Assembly: GCA_002099365.1 (NCBI GenBank)
Contig: MSED01000001.1
Coordinates: forward strand, 3,534,001-3,598,000
Source: Phialophora verrucosa
Taxonomy: Eukaryota > Ascomycota > Eurotiomycetes > Chaetothyriales > Herpotrichiellaceae
Direction: 5' to 3'
DNA: 64,000 bases
The notes below the pieces were generated by a model that worked only from the letters and a program-made list of their open reading frames with translations, searched no databases and was not told the DNA's origin. Below, piece by piece: positions 1 to 11,016 of this stretch. Numbering within the stretch: position 1 is the stretch's first letter; each line of letters opens with the position of its first letter. The translations under genes were made by a program, and so were the position numbers.

Positions 1-1329
1 AAACTATGGCGCGTGGAATTGAGCACAGGAAAGACTCTCAGGGTACGATATCTAGTCACGGCGCTCGGCCTCCTATCTAAAGCCAACTACCCCGACATAC
101 CTGGCATCGAGACGTTCAAGGGCCAAAAGGTCCACACCGCGAAATGGCCATCAGGACTCGACGTCACGGGCAAACGCGTCGGCATAATAGGATGTGGCTC
201 GACCGGCGTCCAAGTCATAACCGATATCGCCAGCAAAGTCAAATCGCTGACCTGCTTCCAACGACATCCTCAATACAGTGTGCCCAGCGGCGACGGGCCT
301 GTCGACCCTGCCTACCGCCAGTGGGTCAACGAGAACTACGACGCCATATTTGAGCAGGTCAAGAACAGTGCCGTTGGATTCGGCTTCGTCGAGTCCACAC
401 GCCCTTACCCGTCCGTCGCCTCCCCCGAGGCACGCGAAGCTATTTTCGAATCCCTCTGGCGCCAGGGCAACGGCTTCCGCTTCATGTTCGGCGGCTTCAG
501 CGACATCGCCACCGACAAAGTCGCTAACGAGGCGGCCTGTGCCTTCATCCGCAAGAAGATCCGCCAAATCGTCAAGGACCCCGAGAAGGCCCGCAAGTTG
601 CAGCCCCACGACTACTACGCACGACGACCGCTCTGCGACGGCGGCTACTTTGAGCAGTTCAACCGGGAGAACGTAGATATCGTCCATCTGCAAGAGACTC
701 CAATCACCTGCATCACGGAGAAGGGCGTCCAGACGACGGATAAGCTGTACGAACTCGACGTGCTTATCTTTGCGACGGGCTTCGACGCCATCGAGGGCAA
801 TTACAACCGCGTGCGCATCCAGGGCCGCGACGGCGTCTCGCTCAAAGAGTACTGGGCCCCCACAGGCCCGACGAGCTACCTGGGAGTGTCGGTGCCCGGG
901 TTCCCTAATCTCTTTATGATCACGGGTCCCCAGGGCCCGTTTACCAACTTGCCGCCCGCGATCGAGGCGCACGTCGATCTCATATCCCGGCTCGTTGCCC
1001 ACGCCGAAAAAGGCCGCAAGGAGGGCAAGCTTGCTGTCATCGAAGCCACGAAGGAGGCCGAGCAGGAATGGTGTGCCGAGTGTGAGCGGGTCGCCGAGGG
1101 CAGTCTGTTCAAGGAAACGGCAAGTTGGATCTTCGGCCAAAATGTCCCAGGCAAGAAATATGCCTTGAGATTCTACTTTGGCGGGCTGAAGGCCTTCTAT
1201 GAGGCTGTGCAGAAAGTCATTGACAATGATTATGCTGGGTTTAAGCCCTTGCAATCGGCCGGACGTGAGGTACAGCAAGGGAATCACAGAGCGGTCGGTA
1301 ACGCGAAACCTCTGGTAGCACGTTTGTAG
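1..1329 (+). CDS. Baeyer-Villiger flavin monooxygenase, 5' partial
   Basis: This is the C-terminal three quarters or so of a type I Baeyer-Villiger monooxygenase, an FAD/NADPH enzyme that inserts oxygen next to a ketone carbonyl to give an ester or lactone. The frame is open to the left edge (codons begin at base 1), so the N-terminal FAD-binding part lies outside. Counting from the GTG codon at base 13, residues 35-45 match the BVMO fingerprint FxGxxxHxxxW (FKGQKVHTAKW). A second Rossmann motif GIIGCGSTG follows at 57-65 for NADPH, and the ATGFD motif closes the fold. Stop is TAG at 1327-1329. No intron is needed. The substrate cannot be told from sequence, and the only visible neighbour is the opposite-strand gene ending at 1701, so there is no cluster context. 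Confidence 0.9.
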   Translation, partial: KLWRVELSTGKTLRVRYLVTALGLLSKANYPDIPGIETFKGQKVHTAKWPSGLDVTGKRVGIIGCGSTGVQVITDIASKVKSLTCFQRHPQYSVPSGDGPVDPAYRQWVNENYDAIFEQVKNSAVGFGFVESTRPYPSVASPEAREAIFESLWRQGNGFRFMFGGFSDIATDKVANEAACAFIRKKIRQIVKDPEKARKLQPHDYYARRPLCDGGYFEQFNRENVDIVHLQETPITCITEKGVQTTDKLYELDVLIFATGFDAIEGNYNRVRIQGRDGVSLKEYWAPTGPTSYLGVSVPGFPNLFMITGPQGPFTNLPPAIEAHVDLISRLVAHAEKGRKEGKLAVIEATKEAEQEWCAECERVAEGSLFKETASWIFGQNVPGKKYALRFYFGGLKAFYEAVQKVIDNDYAGFKPLQSAGREVQQGNHRAVGNAKPLVARL

Positions 1330-1700
1330 AACGGTATTCCTGCGCAAGTGGCAGGCAGCAGCACATACTCCGCGAATCCACGATTGTTAGGTATACTAAA
1401 CAGAAGCCAGACAAGGGAACAAAGAATGTGATCAATTGAAAGGATGTATTCAGTTTATCCAATTTCAAGTCGTTTCTCGCAAAGTGCAATCAGCTCGGCC
1501 ACGCCTAGAATGAACCGTGATGAAGAGTGTGAAAGCATCGCCGATGCTCTCGTAACATAAAGTATTATGCATGCAAGTCGTGAAGCAGTCGTGAGCCGGT
1601 TCTCTGTATCCCGCCAGTTTCAATAAGCCATCAATTCCAGCAATTTCATCAACGGGCCCCGATCCGTCATCTCGGTTTGAGATGGCTGTTTCAGCGAGGT
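1330..1700. other. tail-to-tail intergenic stretch
   Basis: This lies between the stops of the monooxygenase and the Gly/Gln-rich gene. No coding or RNA feature was recognised; it should hold both 3' untranslated regions. Confidence 0.5.
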
Positions 1701-2381
1701 TTAGTATCGGCTCCCCCCCCAGCTGCTGCCGCCGCCGCCGTGGTGCTTCTTCTTCTTGTCTTTCAGGAAGTCTTCAGCAACACTGCCCAGAAGGGCACCT
1801 CCAATAGTACCGAGGAAACCATGACCTGATTGTTTTCCCAGAAAGTGGCCACCAAAGGCACCCCCGGCGGCGCCGAGCAGACCACGATCGCTCTCAGTCA
1901 TAGGAGGAGCGTTGGGGTCGTAGTTGGGAGCATTGGGATCGGTCGACTGAGGGGAGAATTGGTGATTTTGTACTTCGGGCGGTAGGGTTTGGCCTTGTTG
2001 GCCGTGTCCGCCTTGCTGTTGTTGGTAGGCCTGGTTTTGAGCATAGGCGTCGTTGCTGCCGTATTGCTGCTGCTGTTGCTGGCCGTAATAACCCGAGTTG
2101 CCTTGTGGGTTGCTAGCGTCGTAGGCGCCGAATTGGTAGGTTTGCTGACCGTGCTGGAAACCGCCCTGTTGGGGAGGGCCGAAGGAATCTTGCCGGTGAG
2201 GAGGGGCAAAGCCTTGATCTTGAGGCGGATATTGCTGGTAGCCCTGCTGAGGAGGGTATTGCTGGCCTTGGTCATAACCTTGCTGGGGAGGATAACCCTG
2301 TTGTTGCCCATAGCCCTGTTGCGGGTATTGCGAGCCGTAGCCCTGGCCGCCGCCGCCGTAGGAGTCGTAAGGTCCAGACAT
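1701..2381 (-). CDS. Gly/Gln/Tyr-rich protein with C-terminal glycine zipper
   Basis: A 226-residue intronless protein. Residues 1 to about 150 are low-complexity, built from repeated QQGY/PPQQGY-like units rich in Gln, Gly, Tyr and Pro, typical of disordered or prion-like segments. The C-terminal third carries a glycine-rich helix-hairpin (GLLGAAGGAFGGHFLG, then GFLGTIGGALLGS) resembling the glycine-zipper 2TM family, and it ends in a Lys/His/Gly tail. I chose the ATG at 2379-2381, beginning MSGPYDSYGG. The frame stays open for 79 more codons upstream, but that stretch is CT-rich on the coding strand, has a TATA-like run near 2517-2523, and reads like promoter and leader. Function is unknown; membrane or stress-granule association would be inference from composition only. 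Confidence 0.8.
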   Translation of the reverse strand: MSGPYDSYGGGGQGYGSQYPQQGYGQQQGYPPQQGYDQGQQYPPQQGYQQYPPQDQGFAPPHRQDSFGPPQQGGFQHGQQTYQFGAYDASNPQGNSGYYGQQQQQQYGSNDAYAQNQAYQQQQGGHGQQGQTLPPEVQNHQFSPQSTDPNAPNYDPNAPPMTESDRGLLGAAGGAFGGHFLGKQSGHGFLGTIGGALLGSVAEDFLKDKKKKHHGGGGSSWGGSRY

Positions 2382-3215
2382 TGTAGGTGAGTCTGACTTG
2401 GAAGATGGTGAGACTGGAATTTGTAGGTCGCGGTGGATCAGATGATGTGATGTGGTGTGTAGGGTCTTCGGTTTTGGTGATACGAAGAGAGGACGAGGTG
2501 AAAGTGAGAGAGACAGATATATACAGTCCAAGCTGAGATTACCCAGGAGAGAGCTTGCGCAACGCTCCAGCTTCCAGACCACAAGCTGCGCACGCAGTGA
2601 TGGCGCATTCAGACTCAACTCAGCAATTATTCACTCATCCAACCGTTTCAGCTGAGCCCCGCGGCAGGACCCCTCCTTCACTAATCGTTGTCCATGCCTT
2701 TTCCGGGCGTCTTGTGGCCTCTGAGTGGTCATTCGGCTGTTGGCTCAGGTGCACAATAGATCCACATGCCCCGGATGGTGTCGGTTCGAGGTGATGCGCG
2801 AGTGCCAGCGGTCGGATCCTTCGTTTTGCCCGAGTCCCTTTTGTTTATCCAGATTCACCAAAGGGCCTCCGGCTTCGCCGAGTGTCCTATTGTCCCCAAA
2901 TCGTGGCGAAGCAGTGGCGCCTGATCACGTGGATATCGTCATAGCTCGACTTGGCGTGGCGCAGACGCTGGTGCTTCGGACATCATCGGTCGCCTTTGCC
3001 GCCTCGGTATCTGCCTCGTCCTCTCTATCAATGCGGCTCCAATCATCACCGATTCCATCATATCGTAGACTCCGTTGACAGCGTGTGGTAACTCCGCAAT
3101 CGACGCTCTAATCCGCGCTTCACGGCTGGAAGCATTTGGAGCGTCCCTGGGCGTCTTCCCTCTTGTCCAAGAGTGCTCCCTGATGATCTGCTTGTCCTGC
3201 TGACTATAGTAAACC
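2382..3215. promoter_or_regulatory. divergent promoter region, glycine-zipper gene / amidase
   Basis: This 834-bp head-to-head gap separates the glycine-zipper gene from the amidase. A TATA-like gatatatac near 2516-2524 suits the minus-strand gene. No coding potential was recognised. Confidence 0.5.
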
Positions 3216-5000
3216 ATGGCGACCACGGCGGCGTATGACTACAAAGAAGCCTCGGCAATCGCTCGTAAGAGAAGAGCGGCCAGTATTGCTGCTTTCTACC
3301 AGACTCCTAGCTGGAATGAAGCAGATCTGCCCCGAAACCTGACGGAATTTGCGCTGAGTTCTGGTTACTACACTGACGCCGAGCTTCAGATAATCCAGGC
3401 GGAAGCGGATGTGATCCTTGACAAGATCAAATCGAAGACATGGACAGCGCTCGAGGTTACGAAAGCATTCTGCAAGGCATCTGCATTGGCTCAGGAATTG
3501 ACTAATTGCCTGACCGAAGTCCTGTATCCAGAAGCAATCGAGCGAGCAAAGTATCTCGATGACTATCTGCAAAGAACCGGGCAGACAATTGGTCCCCTTC
3601 ATGGTCTGCCAATCTCACTCAAGGACTGTTTCATAACAGCTCCGCATCCTTCGAGCAATGGAATGGCCGCGTTTGCCAACGAGCCCTTGCACAAGGATGC
3701 CTTACTGGTCACTATTTTGCGCAACCTCGGTGCTGTGTTCTATGTCAAGACGAATGTGCCTGTTGCCATGATGATGGCGGAGACCAACAACAATGTCTGG
3801 GGAGAAACTCGAAATCCGCTGCACAAGCACCTCAGCCCTGGCGGTTCGAGTGGTGGAGAAGGTGCTCTGATCGCCTTCAAGGCATCTCCGTTGGGTATTG
3901 GGACGGATATTGGTGGAAGCATCCGCATTCCTGCCGCATGGTGCAACCTCTATGGCTTGAAACCCAGCTTTGGTCGTTACCCGCATTACGGTGCAAAGCC
4001 AGGAATAGCCGGACAGGAGTACATCCTAGCGGTCAATGGCCCGATGTCGCGCTCTCTGAAGACACTACAGCTCTACTCCGAAGCTATATTGTCTGAAGCG
4101 GTCAGCCCCTGGGATTACGACCACAAGGCCTTGCCCATCCCATGGAGGAAGAACGTCATCCAGCCACCAGGTCGAAAGCTCAGGTTCGGATTGATTGGTG
4201 TTCACGATGGACTCGTCCATGTCCATCCACCTGTCGAACGTGCATTGAAGATGACACAGGAAGCTCTTGAGAAGCAAGGCCATGAGGTTGTCCCTTGGGT
4301 GCCCGAAGACCATGAAGCCATCGTTAAGGTATGATCGTGCGTTTCTTTTTTCTGCATGACCTGTTTTTAACAGACCCAGAATCTGCAGGCTGCATTCTTC
4401 GACCTCGGTGGCGCCGCAATCATGGACATCGTGAAGCCATACGGCGAACCGATCTTTCCCAGCATGGAGGGCTATGCCTTGGCCGCCGCTGCTGGTGAAG
4501 GTGAACTCGGGCCCACCAAGATGCGAATGATGAATATACGACGGAACGAATCGCAGAAAGCCTACCTCGACAGATGGAACGCTACTGCCACCGACGGAAA
4601 ACCACGGCTGGACGGGATAATTTGTGCCACGTCTCCATGGGCTGCTCCTCGGCTGGGTGAAACGCAGAGGAGCGGCCTATATGTCGGCTACACTGGCTTT
4701 GTCAACTTCCTTGGTATGAATCCCTATTTCCTTGCCGTATCGACTTGATATTTACTCCTCGCAGATTTTACTGCCTGCACGTTCCCGGTCACCTTTGCAG
4801 ATAAAGAGCTTGACAAAACCCGAGACATGAAGACCTTCAAGGCGTTGAGCGACATCGACGGCAGGATTCAGAACGATTACGACGCCGAGTTCTACCACGG
4901 CGCACCTGTTGCGTTGCAGATTGTTGGAAGGCGTCTCGAAGAAGAAAAGGTTCTTGAAATGTGCGAAGTCGTTGCTGATGCCCTGAAGGCGACTCCCTGA
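3216..5000 (+). CDS. amidase signature family enzyme (acetamidase-like)
   Basis: This enzyme hydrolyses carboxamides to acid plus ammonia. The model is three exons: 3216-4328, 4374-4713 and 4765-5000, with introns of 45 and 51 nt (gtatga...cag and gtatga...gcag), giving 562 residues, the usual length for fungal acetamidases. The amidase-signature triad is intact: Lys136 (PISLKDCF), cis-Ser211 in GGSSGGE, and nucleophile Ser235 in GTDIGGSIR. Exon junctions are frame-consistent and restore a smooth C terminus ending around the GAPVALQIVGRR motif typical of the family. No signal peptide is visible, so it is probably cytosolic. Substrate (acetamide, aromatic or fatty amide) is undetermined. It is not part of an obvious cluster. 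Confidence 0.92.
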
Positions 5001-5481
5001 ATTTGAAGGGGCTTCTCAAGGTCACTGCCAGCAGGTACAGCGTGTCATTGGTCGATTCTTGCAAGGTATGCTAGCCTTCCCAATTGCAATGCGAACCAAG
5101 ACTCCGCCTCAGCCTCATCCGCTCAGAGTCGCCATCCGATCTCATCATGTAGCCTCTTCCTTGACTTTCCCTCCTCATGGCTCAGATCCCGCCGTTCGGC
5201 TTCCCGACATGTTTCGATATCGAAGTTCGATTCTGTATAATGTTTCCGAAATGTCTAAAGGCAATCCTGCAATCAATCTCGTCCGGTAAGGCTGGCGTCT
5301 CAGCACACTCCGGCAAGGCGCTTGCCCCGCCACCACATGCATAATACAGGGCGGCACTAATGCCTCGCTATCACATATGGCCTGGCGAAGATGACGGTTT
5401 GTTCGAGGGCTATGCGCCGGTTGCCTTTTCGAAAGAAAGCACCCGGCCACCACCTTTTTGTTTCGAGAGCACAGTCGCACC
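5001..5481. other. intergenic, no feature recognised
   Basis: This lies between the amidase stop and the membrane-protein gene on the same strand. It presumably holds a terminator and then a promoter with a CT-rich leader (about 5440-5481). Confidence 0.45.
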
Positions 5482-6494
5482 ATGTCCTTCCCTTTCACCT
5501 CGCTGCCGGTCACCATTCTTACCATGTTCCCAACCTCCCCTTTGTTTCGCCGACTCATCATTTCATTCCTGTCCGGCCTGATCTTCACGTCGTGTTCACA
5601 AGCCTGCTCGACGTCCTCGTTCGCCTCAGTCTACCAACCCTACCCGGACTGCGCGGCATCGTGCCTCGCCTGCCCAGACACCGACTATGTGAACAACTTC
5701 GCCCATAACTGCAACTACACCAACGGAGAATGCTGTCGAAGCAAGGTCCACACCGCCATCGCGGCATCGTGGACCTGTGTCCAGCAAAGCTGCGATGGCA
5801 TGGACCTTGCGCAGGAAGCATTTGATATCTTCGCAAAGCACTGCCAGGACATCGACGTGCCGTTGGCGAGTGTGGACGTCCCACAAGGATACACGTTGGA
5901 TGATGCGAACAGTGGGAGCAGCGGCAACGGAACGGGCGGTGAGCCTCACGCGATCAATTATATTTCTTTGGCGCTGTTTTCCCGTCATGCCATGCGCATT
6001 GATTGCGTGAAACTTGATCCTAATGCACGTCTTCATCTGAAACAGAAGGTTCGCCCGGCTCCGGCTCCGGCTCCAACTCCGGCTCCAATGGCGACGACAA
6101 AGGAGGCTCCTCCTCGTCCTCTCTCTCCACCGGCACCATCGTCGGCATCGCGACCGGCTCTGTCGTTGCCGCGGCCGGGATCGTCGGCGCAATCTTCAAA
6201 TGCCTATCGTACCGGCATAAGAAGAAGCAGACCGCGCCCGGAGGCGGAGCCGGAGGCGCAGGTGCAGACGCAGCAAACAACAATGCCGACCTGGTACGTT
6301 GGCAGCCCGCGTGGCAGGCGATGCCGGCCGGAGCACTCACGGGCGACGCCGACGGCCGCGCCACATACAAGAGGAGGGAATTTGCGTTTGCGGGCGTCCG
6401 GCGCGTGAAAGAGACGTTCGAAATCACGAGACAGCCCACGCCCCCTGCTCAGGCCATTCTAGGCAGGGGCGGGAGGATCCTCGGTGAAGTGTGA
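5482..6494 (+). CDS. cysteine-rich secreted ectodomain with single TM helix, unknown function
   Basis: Two exons, 5482-5938 and 6046-6494, are joined across a 107-nt intron (gtgagc...cag, phase 1) to give 301 residues. A hydrophobic leader (RRLIISFLSGLIFTSC) acts as a signal peptide; the ATG at 5524 would give the tightest leader and is a fair alternative start. The ectodomain of about 100 residues holds roughly a dozen cysteines. Then comes a Gly/Ser-rich linker just after the splice (GSGSGSNS pattern), a membrane helix (TIVGIATGSVVAAAGIVGAIF), a basic stop-transfer patch with HKKKQ and a cytosolic tail of about 85 residues. The architecture resembles fungal wall-sensor-like type I membrane proteins, but I do not recognise the ectodomain family. 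Surface sensing is inference only. Confidence 0.8.
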
Positions 6495-7257
6495 TTCGGT
6501 TGAAAGATTGATGGATAAAACGTCGCTGGCCTGCTATGACACATGGCGGAACGACCACAAAGCGTGGTGTTTGACGACGGATGAGCCACGTATCGTACAT
6601 GATGGATGGGGAATTATTACAGTGCATACTTATTTGGCAAATAGATTTTAATATATACAAGAATCACGCGGATGGGTATGCATATATGTGTGTCAAATTG
6701 CTCGAAAGCTCAACAACTATCGTAGAAAATCCGCACTCCACTTGGTCGGGAATTGGTTTGCATTCCTTGCGTCCTGGTCCATAGAGTTGGCGCATTCATA
6801 CACATGTAGTAGGCATAACCTGAGGAGCTTTCCGTAAAACTCACATCGCTTCAATTTTCTTGTCATTGCAGAAGAAACGACATCTCGTCAATGATGGCAG
6901 GCTAAGGGATGGAATATGCACTTGATGAGAACTTTGCTTGGTGCGAGAGACATAAACATGGGTACGCCGCTGCTCCCATCTACCGTACCCGTACTGCTGT
7001 ACACTAACAGACCCAACCAATCTCCCTTTTCTAGGGAGATTTTTTGCCCCAGCATCATTGTACTTCGTGAGTAGCTCTAAACTCCCAGCCCTGTCTTGAA
7101 ACCGAAAGGCCTCAAAATGCTTCCTACCAAGTCCAACCAACCATGGCCAACCGCAGCGGGAATAGGGACGCCGGCAAGCCTAGAGTCATGATGTTCCCGA
7201 TGGCTGGAGCCATTCTGACCCATCTCGCAACATGACGCTTGCACAAAAAAAAGACAT
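6495..7257. other. tail-to-tail intergenic stretch
   Basis: This lies between the membrane-protein stop and the ACL1 stop. An AT-rich patch around 6600-6680 may hold the plus-strand polyadenylation site. No gene was recognised. Confidence 0.45.
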
Positions 7258-9476
7258 TTACTGGGTGCTCACTTCGACACGCCCCTCGTTTCCGGGGGTC
7301 TTTCCGAGGGTGGGGAGGAGATAGCTGCAAACAGTTAGCTTGTTTCCGCCGGCGCAAAGAGGTGTTGACTCACGTGATATCGTCCCATGGGTGTCTGTAC
7401 AGACCAGTACGAAGTCTCTTTTGATCCAAGAAGTGGGCAATCAGACCGATGGAACGACCCAAGACGAAGAGACCGTTGAGAATGCCGATGGAGAGATACT
7501 GCTCAGCCTCTTCAGCAGAGAATGAACCACCTTCTCGGAGCAAGTCAACGAAGCAGACGGCGATGCATCCATCGACGTTCAAGATCAGGTTGTCCTTCTT
7601 GGAGGTGGTGACAGTCTCGACGGCGATGGCATAGTCAAGAAGCTTGTGAGATGGGAAATGCTTCAGGACAAAGTCCTTGACAAGCTCGACACGCAAGTCA
7701 GGGTTGTTGCGGGACTTGATTCGGTGACCGATACCAGGGACTTCAAAAAGTTAGCGGGGCAGTTACAACGAGTGCGAAGCTTGACTAACTGAGTTTGTTC
7801 TCTTTTCTCATGGTGTCGACGAACTCTCGCGGAGACCAGCCTTTGTCCATGGCCTTCGTGAATTCCTCGGCAGCACCATCAAGAGCACCACCAAATCGGG
7901 AGCCGATGGTCAACAGACCAGCGACGAGCGAGGAAATCAAATCTTTGCCGGCACGGGCAGTAATAATGGTGTTCATTGCTCCAGACACGGCCGGACCGTG
8001 GTCGGCAGTCAGCATGAGAACCATCTCCAAGAATCTGCTGGCGTAGGGCGGAAGTCTGCGGCGGAACCACAGGAGTGACATGACACCACCAATACCGATC
8101 TCCTCCTTGAAGACATCGGAGATGGGCATGCCGGCGTAGAGCAACTCCTGGCCTCTGTCGTCGGAAATGGTGGAGATAAAGGATGCGGGCTTTCGGATAA
8201 GGCCAAGTTCTTGCGCCCAGGCGTAATCCATAGGAATCTTGGGCACTGCCGGCTCCGGAGCAGGTTTGATGGAGCCTTGCTTGACCAGCTTTTGGTAGAG
8301 GTCGCTCAGCACCTTAGGCATGTCCTCGAAGGTATCCGGGACAAAGAAACCGGCTTCCCTCATCTTCTGGTTCTTGACGAGGGCAGTCTCGAGCTGAGAG
8401 TTGGCAGAGGCACCGGCATGACCGAATTGGACTTCGGTCTTGAACATGCTGGCGCAAGTACCAATTGCCCATGCGACAATTGGTTTCGTGATCTCGCCGT
8501 TCTTCACGGCTTCGATAACTCGGTATTCCTCGACACCACCTACCTCACCAAGCAAGAGGAGGATCTTGCACTCAGGCTCTTGCTGGTATCGGATCAGGTG
8601 GTCGATGAATGAAGTACCCGGATACCTGTCACCACCGATGGCAATGCCCTCGTAGACGCCATCGGTGTTTTGGGAAATGATGTTGTTCAACTCGTTCGAC
8701 ATACCACCGGACTTGGAGACGTAGCCGACTGAACCCTTGCGGTAGAGCTTAGAAGCAACAATGTTGTCCATCATACCTCCAGTGTTACCAATCTTGTAAG
8801 CACCAGGCTTGATACCACCAACTGTGGCGGGCCCAATAATCGTGATTCCCTTCTCCTTTGACTTGACCATGATTTCACGAGCACGTCGCTCCGGCACACC
8901 CTCGGCAATGATGGCGATTGAGCGGATTTGAGGAATTTCCATCAATTCCATTGTGGAGCTGTAGACGGATCGGGACGAGGCAAAGTTGACGATGGTGTCA
9001 ACATCAGGATGCTTCTCGAAGGCCTTCTCTACAGACTGGTAGACGGGCAGCAGAGTCTCGCTGGTACCCCAGTACATCTTGCTAACGAACTGGCCGCCGA
9101 AGGTGTATATGATACCGGCCACAGAGGGGGTTGTTCTCTTGCAGATGAAGTCGAAATCCAGCATACCCTGGACGGCCTTGGGCTGCATGCCACTGGTATA
9201 TGTTAGAGAGCATGTTCTTAGTGAACCTCCTTGTCTTGCTTACTAGACGAAACATCTTGTCTTGTTGTGGAAAAGAGCATTTTGAGAGGGGCTCAGCGCT
9301 CGCGAGGGGGGAGCAAATCTGCGAATGTTGTCGTTGGCTGAGAAGGGGGTATCGTGATCTTGGAGGTCGCCATTTGGCACTTCAATTTTAGGCAGGCCAT
9401 TGGCAGCGCCAGTGGTAGCGGTAGGCATGGCGGGGTGAGGGTTCTCAGGGGAGTCTTCGCGGACTGGCAGACCCAT
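7258..9476 (-). CDS. acl1: ATP-citrate lyase subunit 1
   Basis: This is one half of the cytosolic ATP-citrate lyase, which cleaves citrate with CoA and ATP to acetyl-CoA and oxaloacetate for lipids, sterols and acetylation. Four exons (9476-9244, 9192-7790, 7740-7374, 7324-7258) with introns of 51, 49 and 49 nt give 689 residues. The phospho-histidine motif FGHAGA (His about 336) and the citrate-synthase-like C-terminal domain (GPAVSGAMNTIITARAGKD, then IPGIGHRIKS) are present. The last intron splits the Thr codon in HPWDDIT and restores the ending YLLPTLGK...STQ. The start at 9476 (MGLPVRED) is the first in-frame ATG near the leader; an ATG at 9428 (MPTATT) would give 673 residues, closer to other fungal subunits. 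It is divergent from its partner gene at 11017. Confidence 0.96.
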
Positions 9477-11016
9477 GGTGTTAGTTGGACGAGACACAGA
9501 TAAGATGATGCGAAATGTGTCGACGGTCGGAAGAAGAGGACAGTGTTTGATCTTCCTGCTGCCCTCGAGTACAATAACGAAAGGTGGTGTCTCAAAGAAA
9601 ATTGGGAAAGGGGATCTCAGTGAATGGATTGGGGCTTTCAATGGGACTCACATTGGACTGATCAGGTTGTTGAGTGATGTATTCCTACGGCAAAGGAGAG
9701 ACTGGCAGATAGACAGCGGTTGAAACTCAGCAGGGAGAGAATCACAATCGCCGACAAGAGGGGAGAAAAAGGTGAGCTTGGTGAATTCCAGCCGGACTGT
9801 GCTGAGGGATGAGAGCGTGTTCACTTTCTCAGGCAAAATGTGGAGTGCGAATATGATGCTGAGGGACCACCAGGCTCGCTGTGACTGGATTGGGGTGTGT
9901 CTGTTGAGGCAGGTCCGGCTAGCCTAGCTGCACCAGAGCTCCTGCGCGGCGCCCGAAAATAGGAATGGCGGCCCCCAATATTCAACGAGCCCAGCTTCTC
10001 CCGCTGTCACTCACTCTTTCTACCCGGGCGGTGAGATTTTTTAGTGGGGTGCCGTCTACTTGTGCACTGAATGGCCACACAAGCCTTTTCAGCTACGCTC
10101 GCCATGGGGCACTATCTGCCGCCACTATCCCCTTTGTGCCCGCTACGTAGCAGAAAGGCTGAGACCCCTATCGCATATCCGCCGAGCAACAGTCGGAATG
10201 GCAGAGAAAGCGGGCCTGAAGGACAGTCGATTGGAGCAAGCACGATCTTCTCGCGTGCCTCGCCATTCGGAGTCCGGCCCCCCGTAACAAGTGCAAGTCG
10301 TATCTCGTAAGGCCAGCGGCACAGACATGCAGCCCACACTGACACCAGGGCAACTATCAACTCTATATCCGCCGAGTACACAATGAAATTGCTCATCGGT
10401 GGTTGAGGACGAACCCAAGGGGTGAGAGACTCGGCCTTTGTGTCACCTCAGCACAGCCCTCGAAACAACAACCGAACCAGCCGACATTGTGTTGGAAGTC
10501 GATCGCTTCGAAACCCAAAAAATGTCCACGTCACAGGGTCCGAGTGCAATTGGCGGTGACCGACGGTTGGGATTGTCGGTCAAACACCATGGAGTGAATA
10601 GCGACGGTCATGGTCGCGGGCGGTTTGGCCCTGGCGTTGGTGTGGGTCAGGAGCACGGCTGTAGCTCCACGCCTAAAGTGCGTGCTGAGTGCCCCTCGAT
10701 AAGTTTAGCCCGCCTAGCGGAGCGACCCCTGCTCCCAACGAAGGCAAAGGGATCCACCAAAAAGTGCGAGACAGTTTTGTATCCTCCGGAGGCCAACAGT
10801 GTGTGTGAGCATTGAATTTGTGGCCCCAGCTGTTCAGACTGTCGAATTCGCTCTCCTTACAGTTGCTCATTCGCACTCTCCCTTTCGGCAACCTAGACGT
10901 CGTCGTTGCTACTTCTCTTCCACCTCAGATCTCGTTCTACCCCGAAAGTCGAGACAAACTCTCTTCCTCCATTACCTTCCCCTGACTGTTTACCCCACAC
11001 CTCACCGCCGCCAACC
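9477..11016. promoter_or_regulatory. shared divergent promoter of the two ATP-citrate lyase genes
   Basis: These 1540 bp lie between the start codons of acl1 and acl2. A pyrimidine-rich leader (about 10890-11016) precedes acl2. No coding feature is convincing. Placement between two subunits needed in equal amounts suggests coordinated control, which is inference. Confidence 0.65.

Noticed and set aside
151..1347. 398-codon frame antisense to the monooxygenase
   Set aside because: It is a shadow frame across a gene with clear motifs, with no domain of its own.
2382..2618. 79-codon N-terminal extension of the glycine-zipper protein
   Set aside because: CT-rich leader with TATA-like run; non-family composition. 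A downstream ATG fits better.
2770..2800. ggttcga sequence resembling a tRNA T-loop
   Set aside because: No matching acceptor, D or anticodon arms could be drawn around it.
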